From contig JADRCO010000128.1 of assembly GCA_021464525.1 (NCBI GenBank), forward strand, positions 1 through 51,167: DNA of 51,167 nucleotides. Direction: 5' to 3'. Position numbers and translations under genes: made by a program. The notes beneath the pieces are model-generated. The model did not search any database and was not told the DNA's origin. It worked only from the letters and a program-made list of their open reading frames with translations. Positions 50,497-51,167 of this stretch are shown in pieces (position 1 is the stretch's first letter; each line of letters begins with the position of its first letter). The stretch comes from Rhizophagus sp. LPA8_4_AMF. Taxonomy: Eukaryota > Glomeromycota > Glomeromycetes > Glomerales > Glomeraceae.

Positions 50497-51113
50497 AGTG
50501 AATCGTTGAATCAATAAACAATTTTGTACGTGTATAGTTTATAAAATGGGAATTTAATGAGGACAGGATTTATATATTAAATTACGAACATTTATTCCTG
50601 GTCTTCTTTATTTCTTTTTAAGATTATTCGAATTTTTTTTTTAATTCGAGCTATTTGATGGGAACTATTTGATGGGAACTATTTGATGGGAACTATTTGA
50701 TGGGAGTTATTTGATGGGAGTTATTTGATGGGACTCGGTAAAAAAAAAAAAAAAGAAAAAAAAAAATTTTTTTGGAAACATTGTGAATAACTAAAAAAAA
50801 AAATTAATCAATTCAGGATGTACATATTTGAGGAATTTATGTTTTTTTTGTTTGGACAAAAAAATTTGAGCTTGGATATTTGTAAAGTTAATCCCTCGTA
50901 GCATTACATCCAATTTTGTATAGTATCGAACAACAAAAAAAAAATTAATGGCGAAAAGTTTATGGCATATAACAGCCATGGACAAAAATTTTGTTTATTT
51001 TGAATGAATTTTCTAATGATTTAAATATTTTAATCTTTCTAAAGAAAAAAAAAAGATCATTTACAAGGAACATTTTATCACTGTGTACTTTGAAGGTTAA
51101 TAACTTTCATAGA

Positions 51114-51167
<54 letters not shown>
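50497..51167. other. 3' end region with minisatellite, A/T runs and terminal poly-T
   Basis: After the ataxin-2 stop the region contains the minisatellite, mixed poly-A/poly-T tracts and, from about 51117 to the window end, an uninterrupted T run. A 64-codon minus-strand frame (50791-50985) has no family resemblance. No gene is supported. Confidence 0.55.
50651..50734 (+). repeat. 14-bp minisatellite, six copies, 3' of ataxin-2
   Basis: Six tandem copies of CTATTTGATGGGAA or its TTATTTGATGGGAG variant. The first copies are nearly perfect and the last two share the T/G variant, suggesting recent expansion. It begins ~155 bases after the stop codon and may lie in the 3' untranslated region. 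Confidence 0.92.

Overview
The window looks like nuclear DNA of an arbuscular-mycorrhizal fungus (Glomeromycotina, Rhizophagus-like). It is very AT-rich and the genes are split by many short introns, mostly about 55-110 bp. It carries lineage-typical expanded families (a TKL-like kinase tail, a secreted/membrane kelch protein, an F-box/LRR pseudogene, a MATH-BTB protein) among conserved single-copy fungal genes. The organism is an inference from gene content and style; no marker gene is present.

Layout. 1-16.4 kb: C-terminal end of a protein kinase; a three-exon FAD monooxygenase; a kelch membrane protein (minus); an F-box/LRR pseudogene (minus); a Gti1/Pac2 (WOPR) transcription factor; a decayed integrase-type transposon remnant; Mediator subunit 21; and an MFS transporter of the FLVCR/SLC49 type (minus). 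16.7-22.2 kb: MOB4/phocein, ARPC3, a small CMP/dCMP-type deaminase (minus), the small GTPase RHEB, and a decayed tandem duplicate of the RHEB locus that still carries intron positions. 22.4-34.3 kb: a Nedd4/Rsp5-type HECT E3 ligase (C2, three WW, HECT), a MATH-BTB protein (minus), a DUF1769-type protein, ARMC7 (minus), CIAPIN1/Dre2, and an AVT-type vacuolar amino-acid transporter (minus). 34.7-50.5 kb: a 1181-residue coiled-coil protein, a small unrecognised coiled-coil protein, dymeclin, a mitochondrial RRM protein (minus) and an ataxin-2 homologue (Lsm, LsmAD, PAM2).

Genes are mostly housekeeping and do not form one pathway. Themes are growth control and signalling (RHEB, MOB4, Rsp5-like ligase), actin and Golgi (ARPC3, dymeclin), transcription (MED21, Gti1/Pac2), Fe-S assembly (CIAPIN1) and RNA metabolism (ataxin-2, RRM protein). 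Several start sites are divergent and only 107-154 bp apart.

The most interesting signal is in the introns. The ataxin-2 gene has no GT donor at one junction; an AT-AC intron with a textbook minor-spliceosome (U12) donor, branch point and acceptor restores the frame exactly. A dymeclin intron begins with the GTATCCTTT form of the same donor and has the same branch-point word. Other points of note are the intron-bearing RHEB relic, a polyasparagine tract replacing the polyglutamine of animal ataxin-2, and very small first exons.

Exon boundaries were read by eye from GT-AG (or AT-AC) signals, frame continuity and family similarity; no transcript or database search was available.
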